Assembly (NCBI RefSeq): GCF_024396695.1
Contig: NZ_CP094359.1
Span: 1,116,001 to 1,180,000, forward strand
Direction of reading: 5' to 3'
DNA: 64,000 bases
Origin: Acidithiobacillus sp. YTS05
Lineage (GTDB): Bacteria; Pseudomonadota; Gammaproteobacteria; Acidithiobacillales; Acidithiobacillaceae
Shown here piece after piece: positions 36,601 through 44,595 of the stretch. The notes below the pieces were generated by a model, which worked only from the letters and a program-made list of their open reading frames with translations, had not been told where the DNA came from and ran no database searches. Positions within the stretch are counted from its first letter, which is position 1. Each line of letters begins with the position of its first letter. Made by a program: the position numbers and the translations under genes.

Positions 36601-38357
36601 CTCGCTTGCCATTCACCCGATGTCAGGGCCAATCCCTGCAGATGAGGGGCATCTATGGCACGCTGGGCTGCACGGCAGATAACCGCAGCATCACGGCGTT
36701 GCTGAGGCACCTGCAGGCTCATGGCCTTGGCCAAGTCAGACGCCGTCACCGAGAGCTGATCAGTGGCCTCTCTGGCACGATCAAGCACCCTTTCCAGGTT
36801 GGGCCGCTGAGATGGCAGGAACTCGGTCAGTCGGCTGGAACGGAAAGGATTTTTTTGCGGTGACCCTGCCTCGGCCAAGTGCCGGTCCAAAGTATCCACC
36901 TGCATACGAGCTTGACGGTAGTCCGCCTCAGACCATCCGGCCATAGGTGCAAAGTCGAATGGCTCGACATCGAGATCGCCAGGGTGATTTTTCAGCGCAA
37001 AACCAAGGGCGTTGACGAAACTGAACCGCGTATTGCCAATCGGCTGGTTAACGGCGTCACAGTAGGCATTCAGTGCATTCCGCAGCCGGGTGAGCGTATC
37101 GATATCGTCCGAGGGATCCTCGATCACCGGGCGTCCCTGATGAAGCGTTCGGTTCAGCTCTTCAAGTACCTGTTTCTTATTCGTCTTATGGCTGTGCAGT
37201 TCCATAACTGCATCACCCAGACCTGACTCGTCCAACCGGCGCTTAACCACGTCAAGCGCTGCCATTTTTTCGGCCACGAAGAGCACTTTTCGTCCGTTGC
37301 CGATGCATTCAGCAATGATATTGGTGATAGTTTGTGACTTACCTGTGCCCGGCGGCCCTTGCAGCACCAGATTACGTCCTGCATTCACATCCAGAATGGC
37401 CAGGATCTGCGTGCTATCGGCGTCCTTGACCTGGTGAACCTCTGCGGGTGTGACCACCTCATCGACATGGGTCTCGTCACCAAACGGGCTTTCAGCCTCA
37501 CGGAAGCCATCCGTTAGTAGGGCGGTGAGGATGGAAGAGCCATCACCGCTTTCCTCTTCCTGTACCCAGACCTCGGGATCGAGATCTTTGTACATAAGGA
37601 ACTTGCCGAACGAGAAAAAGCCGAGGGTTATTTCATCGGCTTCAACCGACCATCGCTCATCGCCCGAAGTGGCTTTAGAAACAGCAGCGAAGTACTCACC
37701 TATATCCAGCTCATTGCTGTCACCAAGCATAGGCAACTCAATGCCAAACTCGGCCTTGAGCTTTTCGATCAAGGACAAATTGTCGCCAATTTCCTCACCG
37801 GTATAAACGACGTGAAAGCGCGCCTGGGCACTGGCCCGCGTCAACTCGACCGGAATCAGCAGTAATGGGGCTCGCCGGGCCTCCGTCGCGGACAGTGCTT
37901 CGTACCAATGCAGGAAGCCCAGTGCCAGAAACAGGATGTTGACACCCTGTTCTTCCAGGTAGGTCCGGGCATCATTGTGGATAGACAGCAGGCGGGTCTG
38001 CAGCTTTTCGGAAACCAGCGTCGTCTGCAGTTTGTTGTCTGTGTGGCGAGAGGCCAGTTGCCCATCTTTCAGATCCTCACTAGGCTGCGCGAGCAGATCC
38101 TCCCAGCTCACTGCTTCCGCATCACCGCCGGCCTCCGTCTCCTTTTCGACCATCTCCTTGATGGCTGTCTCTGGCAAGGCATCGAAGGTCATGGACTTGC
38201 CGTCAGTGACTAGCAGCCGATAGATCTGAATGGATAGTTCGTCAACGATCTTAACCTGTTTTGCACGCAGGCGATGATTGATCAACGGATTGCGCAGCCC
38301 CAGGTCGAGCAGTTCCTTTCGACTCAACTCAAGGCGTGTGGCGGCTTCAACAGACAT
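33621..38357 (-). CDS. DUF4011-helicase-nuclease-DUF3320 protein, Hhe-like defence candidate
   Basis: 1578 residues. The N-terminal ~300 residues match the DUF4011 type (ELSRKELLDLGLRNPLINHR). An SF1 helicase follows with Walker A GPPGTGKSQT at 334-343, a late Walker B LVVFDEASQ, GDSKQLPPTSF, and motifs V-VI (ENVQGDERDTIFIS, NVLITRAR). Residues ~1257-1356 form a PD-(D/E)XK or Vsr-like nuclease (MTES_1575 type): FFIDLAV, GIECDGATYH, RIWSTDWYRNP. The C-terminus (~1400-1578) fits DUF3320. This architecture has been described as the single-gene anti-phage system hhe (recalled, not checked). It is alone between intergenic DNA and an integrase at tRNA-Thr, a typical defence location. It appears intact. 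Confidence 0.88.
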   Translation of the reverse strand: MSVEAATRLELSRKELLDLGLRNPLINHRLRAKQVKIVDELSIQIYRLLVTDGKSMTFDALPETAIKEMVEKETEAGGDAEAVSWEDLLAQPSEDLKDGQLASRHTDNKLQTTLVSEKLQTRLLSIHNDARTYLEEQGVNILFLALGFLHWYEALSATEARRAPLLLIPVELTRASAQARFHVVYTGEEIGDNLSLIEKLKAEFGIELPMLGDSNELDIGEYFAAVSKATSGDERWSVEADEITLGFFSFGKFLMYKDLDPEVWVQEEESGDGSSILTALLTDGFREAESPFGDETHVDEVVTPAEVHQVKDADSTQILAILDVNAGRNLVLQGPPGTGKSQTITNIIAECIGNGRKVLFVAEKMAALDVVKRRLDESGLGDAVMELHSHKTNKKQVLEELNRTLHQGRPVIEDPSDDIDTLTRLRNALNAYCDAVNQPIGNTRFSFVNALGFALKNHPGDLDVEPFDFAPMAGWSEADYRQARMQVDTLDRHLAEAGSPQKNPFRSSRLTEFLPSQRPNLERVLDRAREATDQLSVTASDLAKAMSLQVPQQRRDAAVICRAAQRAIDAPHLQGLALTSGEWQARRDDVSALVAAGKHLSEAHAQYDEWLIDEAWQQDLVDVRQQYVTKGEKWWKFLSGDFRRAKARLQGLCRKPLQTVVTDTITMIDTILDSQKHQSRYLELSGLGESLFGAQWKKENSDWEVLEKLTEWVVALYRDVGNGDVPNGIVNFLSGSPEMDELKDRVDLLEQHLAGHKEAAEQVVDLLKLKVADKAKADWDLTLEKQSAYLSHWRSHLDSLFHLVRFNLLAKTMTELGLGFVVGAAQIWNHGEGTLVQFFDYSWYNGLVEKAYLDTPSIKMFDHAQHSRMLEEFSRLDHLLFRHNQARLAAAHWQSLPKLSGSGELAVIRREINRKRGQMPIRKLMMGAGRAIQAVKPVFMMSPMSVATYLPPGALQFDLVVFDEASQVKPVDAFGAILRGGQAVVVGDSKQLPPTSFFDSLVQSNDEDDPENVGDMESILSLFLGKGAPERMLRWHYRSRHESLIAVSNYKFYDSRLVVFPSPGSNSVARGLRLHHFPKTFYDRGKSRTNPEEAKAVAQSVMAHAKATPDLTLGVVAFSTAQRDAIDSQLEVLRRADPSCEPFFSLAKREPFFIKNLENVQGDERDTIFISIGYGKTAEGYMTMGFGPLNRDGGERRLNVLITRARLAMDVFSNFTADDIDLNRTNATGVVAFKHFLAYAQTGVLQQPYSTDKEPDSPFEEAVIKSLVSRGVEIEPQVGSAGFFIDLAVKDKENPGRYILGIECDGATYHSARSARDRDRLRQEVLEGLGWRLHRIWSTDWYRNPEQEVERALAAIEQAKLEYRAGVTAQPKVEVASNDVTPIPREEASPQSDENQTASIAYKMANISISLGTMELHDLPPQRLLPSVAAVVDIESPVHKTEVIRRIVEGAGLGRAGNRIQDAVNNAIRYGVRENKIRVKGDFLWHPGMEEPEVRDRSLLDNTSKKFEFVSPEELRMAIRKEVENGFTLSPESAVSSAARALGFQRVTKQAKERFELELESMIQAGTLVSKNGVLSTT

Positions 38358-38600
38358 CAGAAAATCCCGTTCTAGGTTTTATTGAGTGACAGCGAAGAAT
38401 TTGATCTTTTGACAGCTAACCTAAGTACAGCAGCCATTCAGATGGCTGTGGCGAAAGATTTGCAACCGTCAGTTCCTGGCCGATAGTAGCCCTTCCCAAG
38501 CTGCCTGTGAACGTCCGCTTCCGCTGCACACCTGTCACCCACGCCGCATCCTACCCAGGTATGGCGTCCGACATCACTGGCACTGACCCCACGACAACCT

Positions 38601-39659
38601 CTATCCCAGCCGCTTCGCCAGATCCTCAGCCCTGAGATGAGTGTACCGCTTCAACATCTGCAATGTCTTGTGGCCGGTGATGGTCGACACTTCCATGGGG
38701 TTCAGGCCTTTCTCGAACAGGCGACTGGTGGCCTCGTGCCGCAGATCGTGGAAGCGCAGATCCTCGATCTCGGCGCGCTTGCAGGCACGGGCAAAGGACA
38801 AGTGGATCGCCTCATAAGTAGTTCCGAAGACCTTGCCGTCCAGAGAGCGCGACAATCCTCGCAAGACTTCGACGGCAGTAGATGAGAGTGGCACGGTACG
38901 GGCGCTGCCGTTCTTCGTCTCTGGCAAGAAAGCTACCCGGCGGTTCAGATCGACATTCTTCCAGAGCAGGCCGGTGGTCTGGATCGGGCGATTGCCGTCT
39001 TCGTCGGTCTTGCCTTTGGTCTCCAGGATCTCGCCCGCGCGCATTGCCGTTTCGATGGCGAAGCGCACGACAGGCAGGAGCCATGGATTCTTTGCTTTGG
39101 CGCATTCTCTAAACAGGCGTTCTTCTTCATCACCCTGCAGGCGACGGTCGCGGCCCTGGGGGAGCTTGGGCTTGCGCTTTCTTGCCACTTGCACCGGATT
39201 ACCCAACGATTCCATGCCCCATTCCGTTGCCGCTGTTGTGAATAGATGAGAGAGCAAGGCGAGATGCAGACGAATGGTATTGGCGCTTTTGCTCTCGCGT
39301 TCCATGTCGGAAATGGCATTGGCAATGTCCTTGGACCGGATCCGTGCCAACGCGACCCGTGCAAGAGGTCGTCCCTGCCACTGCCGAATGATCGAGGCCT
39401 CTTTGCTTGCCGTCCGTTTTCGACTGGACACTTCTTCCCGGTATCGGTCAAGTGCATCTGCCAAGGTGGTGGCTTCGGCTTCGGTCCGATCGCGCCACGC
39501 TCCGCGTTCCATTTCTGTTTCCACGGACTTTGCCCAGGCTTGCGCTTCGGACTTGGTTCGGAAGGTCTTGACCTGTTGCGGGTAGCCTTTTTTTCGTATG
39601 CGAACCTGCCAACCGATGCGAACATCTTGGTCGTCGAACCGGGGAGAAATAGTTGCCAT
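38601..39659 (-). CDS. Tyrosine-type integrase
   Basis: This 352-residue phage-type integrase has an N-terminal Arm-binding region (VRIRKKGYPQQVKTFRTKSEAQAWA) and a SAM-like core-binding domain. Its catalytic residues are R (ETAMRAGEIL), H-x-x-R (LRFHDLRHEATS), a later H (TGHKTLQML) and the nucleophile Y (KRYTHLRAED). It would integrate an element at the 3' end of the adjacent tRNA-Thr, which lies 110 bases upstream on the same strand. The island presumably extends leftward over the helicase-nuclease gene. No excisionase gene was recognised. Confidence 0.93.
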   Translation of the reverse strand: MATISPRFDDQDVRIGWQVRIRKKGYPQQVKTFRTKSEAQAWAKSVETEMERGAWRDRTEAEATTLADALDRYREEVSSRKRTASKEASIIRQWQGRPLARVALARIRSKDIANAISDMERESKSANTIRLHLALLSHLFTTAATEWGMESLGNPVQVARKRKPKLPQGRDRRLQGDEEERLFRECAKAKNPWLLPVVRFAIETAMRAGEILETKGKTDEDGNRPIQTTGLLWKNVDLNRRVAFLPETKNGSARTVPLSSTAVEVLRGLSRSLDGKVFGTTYEAIHLSFARACKRAEIEDLRFHDLRHEATSRLFEKGLNPMEVSTITGHKTLQMLKRYTHLRAEDLAKRLG

Positions 39660-39769
39660 GCGTCACCTCCGCGACAGTGCCTTTCCGGGCTCAGTGTCGC
39701 GCCAGTGGAGCGAAAAATCAATGGAAAAGAAAAAGGCGGGAGGAAACCTTTCCAGGTCATTGAGTTTAT

Positions 39770-39845
39770 TGGTGCCGGCAACAAGAATCGAACTCGTGAC
39801 CTTCTGATTACAAATCAGCTGCTCTACCTGCTGAGCTATGCCGGC
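39770..39845 (-). tRNA. tRNA-Thr (anticodon UGU)
   Basis: A 76-base cloverleaf with encoded CCA. The acceptor stem pairs GCCGGCA with TGCCGGC, the D arm is TAGCTCAGCAGGTAGAGCA, the anticodon arm is CTGATTTGTAATCAG with loop TTTGTAA, and the T arm contains GTTCGATTC. Its 3' end faces the integrase gene and is the likely attachment site. It probably still makes functional tRNA because the full gene is present on this side. Confidence 0.97.
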
Positions 39846-39905
39846 ATTCGATGCGCATTATAGGGGGTTGTTGCAGGTTCACCAAGCCTGGCTTGCAGCT
39901 CAGGA

Positions 39906-40070
39906 TCACTTCGTCAGGGCGTCCCTGATCGGCATGTCTTGAGCTGTTCCGGGCGTTTTCCGATCCTGATCGAGCTTCAGGATGCGGCGGAGGATGATCA
40001 TTCCTGCCACGAGAGCAAAAACGAATAGCGCCAACAAAACGGCGAGACCGATTGTGATTTCTGGGCTCAT
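39906..40070 (-). CDS. Small single-span membrane protein at the end of the cyo operon
   Basis: 54 residues (MSPEITIGLAVLLALFVFAL...). One hydrophobic segment at about residues 6-27 is followed by a basic, polar tail (RRILKLDQDRKTPG), giving a predicted N-out or N-in single span with positive charges after it. GGAGG seven bases before the ATG is an excellent ribosome site. It follows cyoD by 60 bases on the same strand. I do not recognise the family; small accessory subunits such as CydX and CcoQ are known in other terminal oxidases, so an oxidase-associated role is a reasonable inference. Confidence 0.7.
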   Translation of the reverse strand: MSPEITIGLAVLLALFVFALVAGMIILRRILKLDQDRKTPGTAQDMPIRDALTK

Positions 40071-40130
40071 ACTTTGCCTCCGTTTTGCAGTAGGGCACCC
40101 GCCTTACGAGGGCCCCGACCGCGTTTTTGC

Positions 40131-40496
40131 TCAGTGCATTCCTGGCATGCCCGGCATCATGGGCATGGTCCGCATGTACAGTTGTGAGAACATCCACCAG
40201 GTGAGACCAATCGTGATGATGAACAACGGAATAAACATTACCAAAGCTACGGTGTTCCAGATGTTGTGTTCGGAGATATCGATATGCAGAAGGAAATAGA
40301 CTTGGGCAATGATGGCAATACCCGCGCAACCAATAATGGCCAACAGTAGGCCGAAAGATGGCAGAACGTGATCTTTTACCAGAATCGTAGCGGCGAGCAT
40401 CAGTAGAGAGGAAACCACGAATCCCGTGATATAATTACGGTTCGTAGCCATCTGTACTTCAGGATGATGAATGGGATCGCTGTGTCCATGACTCAT
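40131..40496 (-). CDS. cyoD: Quinol oxidase bo3-type subunit IV
   Basis: 121 residues from MSHGHSDPIHH, with three membrane segments (NYITGFVVSSLLMLAATILV, GCAGIAIIAQVYFLLHID, VALVMFIPLFIITIGLTWWMF) and a histidine- and methionine-rich C-terminus (MPMMPGMPGMH). This fits the CyoD assembly and stability subunit. The start at 40496 overlaps the cyoC stop (ATGA), so translation is probably coupled; an upstream in-frame start would sit inside cyoC. The methionine-rich tail might hold copper, which is speculative. Confidence 0.9.
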   Translation of the reverse strand: MSHGHSDPIHHPEVQMATNRNYITGFVVSSLLMLAATILVKDHVLPSFGLLLAIIGCAGIAIIAQVYFLLHIDISEHNIWNTVALVMFIPLFIITIGLTWWMFSQLYMRTMPMMPGMPGMH

Positions 40497-41128
40497 GACA
40501 TATACCCCCAGAGGTAAACAAATATATAAATGAACACCCACATGACGGCCTGGAATTGCCAGAACATGCGCAGACTAATGAGACGGCCTACGGTATCCTC
40601 CGTGAAACCCTGGCGCATGATTTGGTAAAGCATGACGAGCATCCAGATCAGACCGACAAAAATGTGCGCTGCATGCACCTGAGTCAGGGCGTAAAAGGCG
40701 GATAATCCGCCACTGGTCTCCGGAGTGACGCCGATACTGATCATGCGCAGCACGTCATGGACATTCAAGCCCAGAAATACCCCACCCAGCAGCATGGAGG
40801 CAATGATACCGTTTACTACTCCGGCCTTGCTGCCACTTTTGAGTGCGGTCATCGCAAAACCATAGGCCAGAACACTCAGAAACAGCGCCATGGTTTGGAT
40901 GAAAGTATACCAGGGTGCGACAAACTGTGCCGGAGTGGGGCCAGTGTAATAGCTGTGGCTGTAGCTGAGAACGCCGTAGGCGGCAAAAAGAGTGGCAAAC
41001 AGCATGCCATCACTCAGTACATACATCCAAAAGCCGAAAGTTCTGGTGGAAATGACGTCGTGCCCTTCGTAGTCGTCAGACCACAGCACTACCTCATTGG
41101 GATCCACCACCTTGTCTTGAGCATGCAT
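40493..41128 (-). CDS. cyoC: Quinol oxidase bo3-type subunit III
   Basis: This 211-residue protein has five membrane segments and the CyoC/CoxC pattern: FGFWMYVLSDGMLFATLFAAYGVLS, TALKSGSKAGV and ALTQVHAAHIFVGLIWMLVMLYQ. Subunit III supports stability and oxygen access in heme-copper oxidases. It follows cyoB by 64 bases and overlaps cyoD by four bases. No abnormality is seen. Confidence 0.95.
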   Translation of the reverse strand: MHAQDKVVDPNEVVLWSDDYEGHDVISTRTFGFWMYVLSDGMLFATLFAAYGVLSYSHSYYTGPTPAQFVAPWYTFIQTMALFLSVLAYGFAMTALKSGSKAGVVNGIIASMLLGGVFLGLNVHDVLRMISIGVTPETSGGLSAFYALTQVHAAHIFVGLIWMLVMLYQIMRQGFTEDTVGRLISLRMFWQFQAVMWVFIYIFVYLWGYMS

Positions 41129-41192
41129 AATAACTCCTTAGTATTCGAAACCGGGGCCGATGGCGAAATTCGCGATCAGCCCCAAGTGGTGC

Positions 41193-43346
41193 TTACAGAT
41201 GTCGGGAATCGCTCGGTGGAGTCAGCGGTCCGGAGGCATCGCGATCGAGCGCTGCATACGCAGTCACCGTACCGCCGGAGAAGCCGCCACCGTGCGGAAC
41301 CTGGTGACTATCGTCACTCAGCATGCGTGCCTTGGATTCGCGATCCATTTCCTCCATTTTCTCGGCAGGAATGATGTAGCCGGGATCGCCTTTGTTGGAG
41401 CGATAAATCATGAGAATGACCGCAAGAATCAAAGACGCGAGGGTCAGCCACCAAACACGCCAAGTAAGCCCAAAGCCTACCAAGAAGGTCAACGCACCAA
41501 TGTACAAAGCGATAGGTGTGTTGTTCGGCATGTGGATCGCCTTGAAGTGATCTGGCTTCTTATCCATGAAGCCATGTTCACGACGCCATGCGACTTCATC
41601 CAACGCATTGATATGCGGCACCATGGCAAAGTTATAGAAAGGCACAGGTGTGTCGGTTAGCCATTCCAGGCTGCGGGAAGTACCCCAAGCGTCGGCGGTG
41701 TGTACGCGATTAGCGTGACGATCGCGAATACTCACATACAACATCCAGAGGAACGCAAGGACCGATAGTACATAGACAAAGATGCCAATTTCCTGCACAT
41801 CGAACCAAGCTCCCCACTGGGGGTTGAATGGCCAGTCCAGACGCCGCGTTTCGCCCATGAAACCCAGCATAAACATGGGGAAGAATACCAGGAAGGTTCC
41901 AGCGGAAAAGAGCCAGAACATGATCTTTCCCCAGACCTCGTTGAGTTTGAAGCCATAGATCTTGGGGAACCAGAAAATGATGGCGCTAAATACCGCGTAG
42001 ACGATACACAGCAGCATCATGTGGAAATGTGCAACAACAAAGACGCTGTTGTGTACCATATAGTTGATGGCTGGAATGGCCAGCATCATACCGGTCAGAC
42101 CGCCGATGAGCAGCAGGAAAAGTGCCCCGATGGACCACAACATGGCAGCCGAGAAAGTCAGGCGACCGCGATATAGCGTAAAGGCCCAGTTGAAGACTTT
42201 GACGCCCGTTGGTATGCCCACCAGCATGGTTGCGATACTGAATTCCGTACTGACATACGGGCCCATTCCCATGGTAAAGAAATGGTGCAACCAAACGATC
42301 CACGATACGCCCGCGATGGCAAAGGAGGCCAACACCATAGTGATGTAGCCAAATATAGGCTTCTCGGAAAATGCCGGGATTACCTCGGAGAGCATGCCGA
42401 AGGCGGGAAGGATAACGAAATAGACTTCTGGATGGCCCCAGAGCCAAAAGAGATTGGTATAGAGCATCAGATTGCCACCGAATCCGGCGGTAAAGAAGTG
42501 GGTGCCCAGATAGCGATCGGCGCCTACCAAGGCCAGGGCCACCTGCAGACAGGGAAAGGAGGTCAGGGCGATGATGTTTGCAGAAACCGCTGTCCAGGTG
42601 AATACCGGTAAACGGCCCCAGGTCATTCCCGGCGCTCGCATTTTCACCACCGTGGCGAGAAAGTTGATGCTTCCTAGCGTGGTCCCGAGGGCAACCAACT
42701 CCAAAGTCCAGATCCAGTAATCCACCCCAACGCCCGGGCTGTACGCCATTTCAAAAATCGGCGCATAGCCGAACCAGCCATTGTGGGAGAAGTCGCCCAC
42801 GAAGAGCGATATCATGATCAGGAAAACCGCTGCGGTGGTGATCCATAGACCTAGGGCATTGAGGTACGGATAGGCCATATCGCGGGCGCCGATCTGTAAC
42901 GGTACGATGATATTCATGAGGCCTACCAATAGCGGTGTTGCCGCTAATAGAATCATGATCAACCCGTGGGCACTATAGATCTGGCCAAAATGGAATGGTG
43001 CCAGATAGCCATGAATTGCCCCCATGAGCTTCATGCCATTATCGCCGGGGCCGTCGCCGAGGGCTTGCTGGGTGCGCATCATCAAACCATCGATGAAGCC
43101 GCGAAACAGCATGATAAGCCCCAGGATGATATACATGATGCCTAGTTTTTTATGGTCGACGGTGGTGAACCATTCTTTCCACAAATAGCCCCACTTACCG
43201 TAATACGTTACTCCAGCAATCAAAGCAATGCCGGCGAGTACAATTACTATAAAGAGTGGTGCCAGGATAGGATTGGTGTAGGGGATTTCGGACAGCGCCA
43301 AGCGTCCCAATAATGGACTCCAAGGTCCAGGTACGTTAACCAACAT
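41193..43346 (-). CDS. cyoB: Quinol oxidase bo3-type subunit I (heme-copper catalytic subunit)
   Basis: This 717-residue heme-copper oxidase has about 15 membrane segments. Low-spin heme and active-site ligands are visible: the H in IYSAHGLIMI, the WGHPEVYFVILPAFGM motif with the copper histidine and cross-linked tyrosine, the HH pair in IVWLHHFFTMG, and HFHMML for both hemes. It reduces oxygen to water and pumps protons with electrons from quinol. The ATG at 43346 follows cyoA by 25 bases. Length is slightly above the E. coli subunit (663). Confidence 0.97.
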   Translation of the reverse strand: MLVNVPGPWSPLLGRLALSEIPYTNPILAPLFIVIVLAGIALIAGVTYYGKWGYLWKEWFTTVDHKKLGIMYIILGLIMLFRGFIDGLMMRTQQALGDGPGDNGMKLMGAIHGYLAPFHFGQIYSAHGLIMILLAATPLLVGLMNIIVPLQIGARDMAYPYLNALGLWITTAAVFLIMISLFVGDFSHNGWFGYAPIFEMAYSPGVGVDYWIWTLELVALGTTLGSINFLATVVKMRAPGMTWGRLPVFTWTAVSANIIALTSFPCLQVALALVGADRYLGTHFFTAGFGGNLMLYTNLFWLWGHPEVYFVILPAFGMLSEVIPAFSEKPIFGYITMVLASFAIAGVSWIVWLHHFFTMGMGPYVSTEFSIATMLVGIPTGVKVFNWAFTLYRGRLTFSAAMLWSIGALFLLLIGGLTGMMLAIPAINYMVHNSVFVVAHFHMMLLCIVYAVFSAIIFWFPKIYGFKLNEVWGKIMFWLFSAGTFLVFFPMFMLGFMGETRRLDWPFNPQWGAWFDVQEIGIFVYVLSVLAFLWMLYVSIRDRHANRVHTADAWGTSRSLEWLTDTPVPFYNFAMVPHINALDEVAWRREHGFMDKKPDHFKAIHMPNNTPIALYIGALTFLVGFGLTWRVWWLTLASLILAVILMIYRSNKGDPGYIIPAEKMEEMDRESKARMLSDDSHQVPHGGGFSGGTVTAYAALDRDASGPLTPPSDSRHL

Positions 43347-43371
43347 AGCGAATCTCCATGCTGTCTGCGAC

Positions 43372-44340
43372 TTATGCGCGATGTTCTGCGGCTTGAATTT
43401 TCAGGTAATGGAACATGTTTTCGGTCATGAACATAGGCAACGGCCACTTCTTGCCATTCATGACCTCCAGCATCACATGATCAAACAGGCCAGGTTCTAC
43501 ACGACCCCATGCCGGTGTTTTTTCATGCACGTTGATATAGGGTTCGGCAAAGCGGTTGAATTGCTGGTAGCTCATGGTATCAGGATTGTTTTCCATCATC
43601 TGGGTCCAGCGATCAAAATCCGCTTTGCTGACCACGTGTGTTTTGAAGAGCATCCACGACATACCTGCACCACAGTAATCGGCGGCGATTCCTTGATAGC
43701 TGCCCAGGTGATCGCTCATCAAGGCGTCTTTGGTGCGCATACCGGGCATTACGTCGATCATGCCGATGAGTTGAGGGACGAAGAAATCCGTCGTAACGGC
43801 GGTTGATGTCAGGCGGAAAAACACCGGTGTATGGGCGGGAATTACCAGTTTGTTGGCAATGGCTATGTGATGATACTGCGGATAAATGAAAAGCCACTGC
43901 CAGTCGGTGGCGATTACGTCGATGTCGATGGGATCACCATTGGGCTTCAGATGTTTGGTGACCGCTGTGGGATTGTAGGGATTGACGGCAAAGCTGCCAT
44001 TAACTGAAACCGCCCAGGCGAGAAAGCCTACGGCGATGATGGGAATGCCCCAAAAGGCGACTTCCAGTGTATTGGAATGTGCCCATTTGCCGTCGTAAGC
44101 ACCCCGATTACTGCCTTTACGGTACTTCCACATGAACCAGACGATAAGTAGTGCCGTGACACCGACAATGGCGAGCATGACTCCTACATCAATCATCATA
44201 TAGATAAAGCTGGCATGCGCTCCGACGCCTTTCGGGTCGAAGATCCACCAGGGCGAACCCTTGGCGCAGCCGGCCAACGGTAGGGTAAGTGCGGGGGCCA
44301 GCGCATACTTCCCCCGACGAGTGAATTTGCGGAATAGCAT
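43372..44340 (-). CDS. cyoA: Quinol oxidase bo3-type subunit II
   Basis: 322 residues. A lipoprotein-like signal ends in PLAGC near residue 25. Two membrane segments follow, around IDVGVMLAIVGVTALLIVWF and EVAFWGIPIIAVGFLAWAV, then a periplasmic cupredoxin domain (DVIATDWQWLFIYPQ, LIGMIDVMPGMRTK). The Cu-A ligand set of cytochrome c oxidases (CxxxC) is absent, supporting quinol as donor. It is the first gene of cyoABCD. The upstream ~250 bases are strongly AT-rich and should contain the promoter. Confidence 0.95.
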   Translation of the reverse strand: MLFRKFTRRGKYALAPALTLPLAGCAKGSPWWIFDPKGVGAHASFIYMMIDVGVMLAIVGVTALLIVWFMWKYRKGSNRGAYDGKWAHSNTLEVAFWGIPIIAVGFLAWAVSVNGSFAVNPYNPTAVTKHLKPNGDPIDIDVIATDWQWLFIYPQYHHIAIANKLVIPAHTPVFFRLTSTAVTTDFFVPQLIGMIDVMPGMRTKDALMSDHLGSYQGIAADYCGAGMSWMLFKTHVVSKADFDRWTQMMENNPDTMSYQQFNRFAEPYINVHEKTPAWGRVEPGLFDHVMLEVMNGKKWPLPMFMTENMFHYLKIQAAEHRA

Positions 44341-44595
44341 GTAATTTCTCCTAGCGTATCCAGAGATAACTTAGTCTGAACATTGATCTTTATAGCTTAC
44401 AAGTCGCTACATGCACAACGTCGAATTTTCTATGCTTTGTTTGTGCGGTTATATAAAAAAAGAGTCTTATATTGATGTATTATAATATTTCAGGTTATTA
44501 TAAACGTAAAAATATACATCATTATACTTAATATAAGTAAGTATATTATTTCCTGTTGGATGCACCAGTACGTGGCTCAGGATGGCCTGCTGAAT
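44341..44595. promoter_or_regulatory. AT-rich control region upstream of cyoA
   Basis: 255 bases between the cyoA start and the sqdB stop. The half at 44440-44550 is markedly AT-rich (TATAAAAAAAGAG, TATTATAATATTTC, TATAAGTAAGTATATT) and stands out from neighbouring coding DNA. Several TATAAT-like hexamers are possible, so no single promoter is named. The cyo operon must be transcribed from here. Confidence 0.5.
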
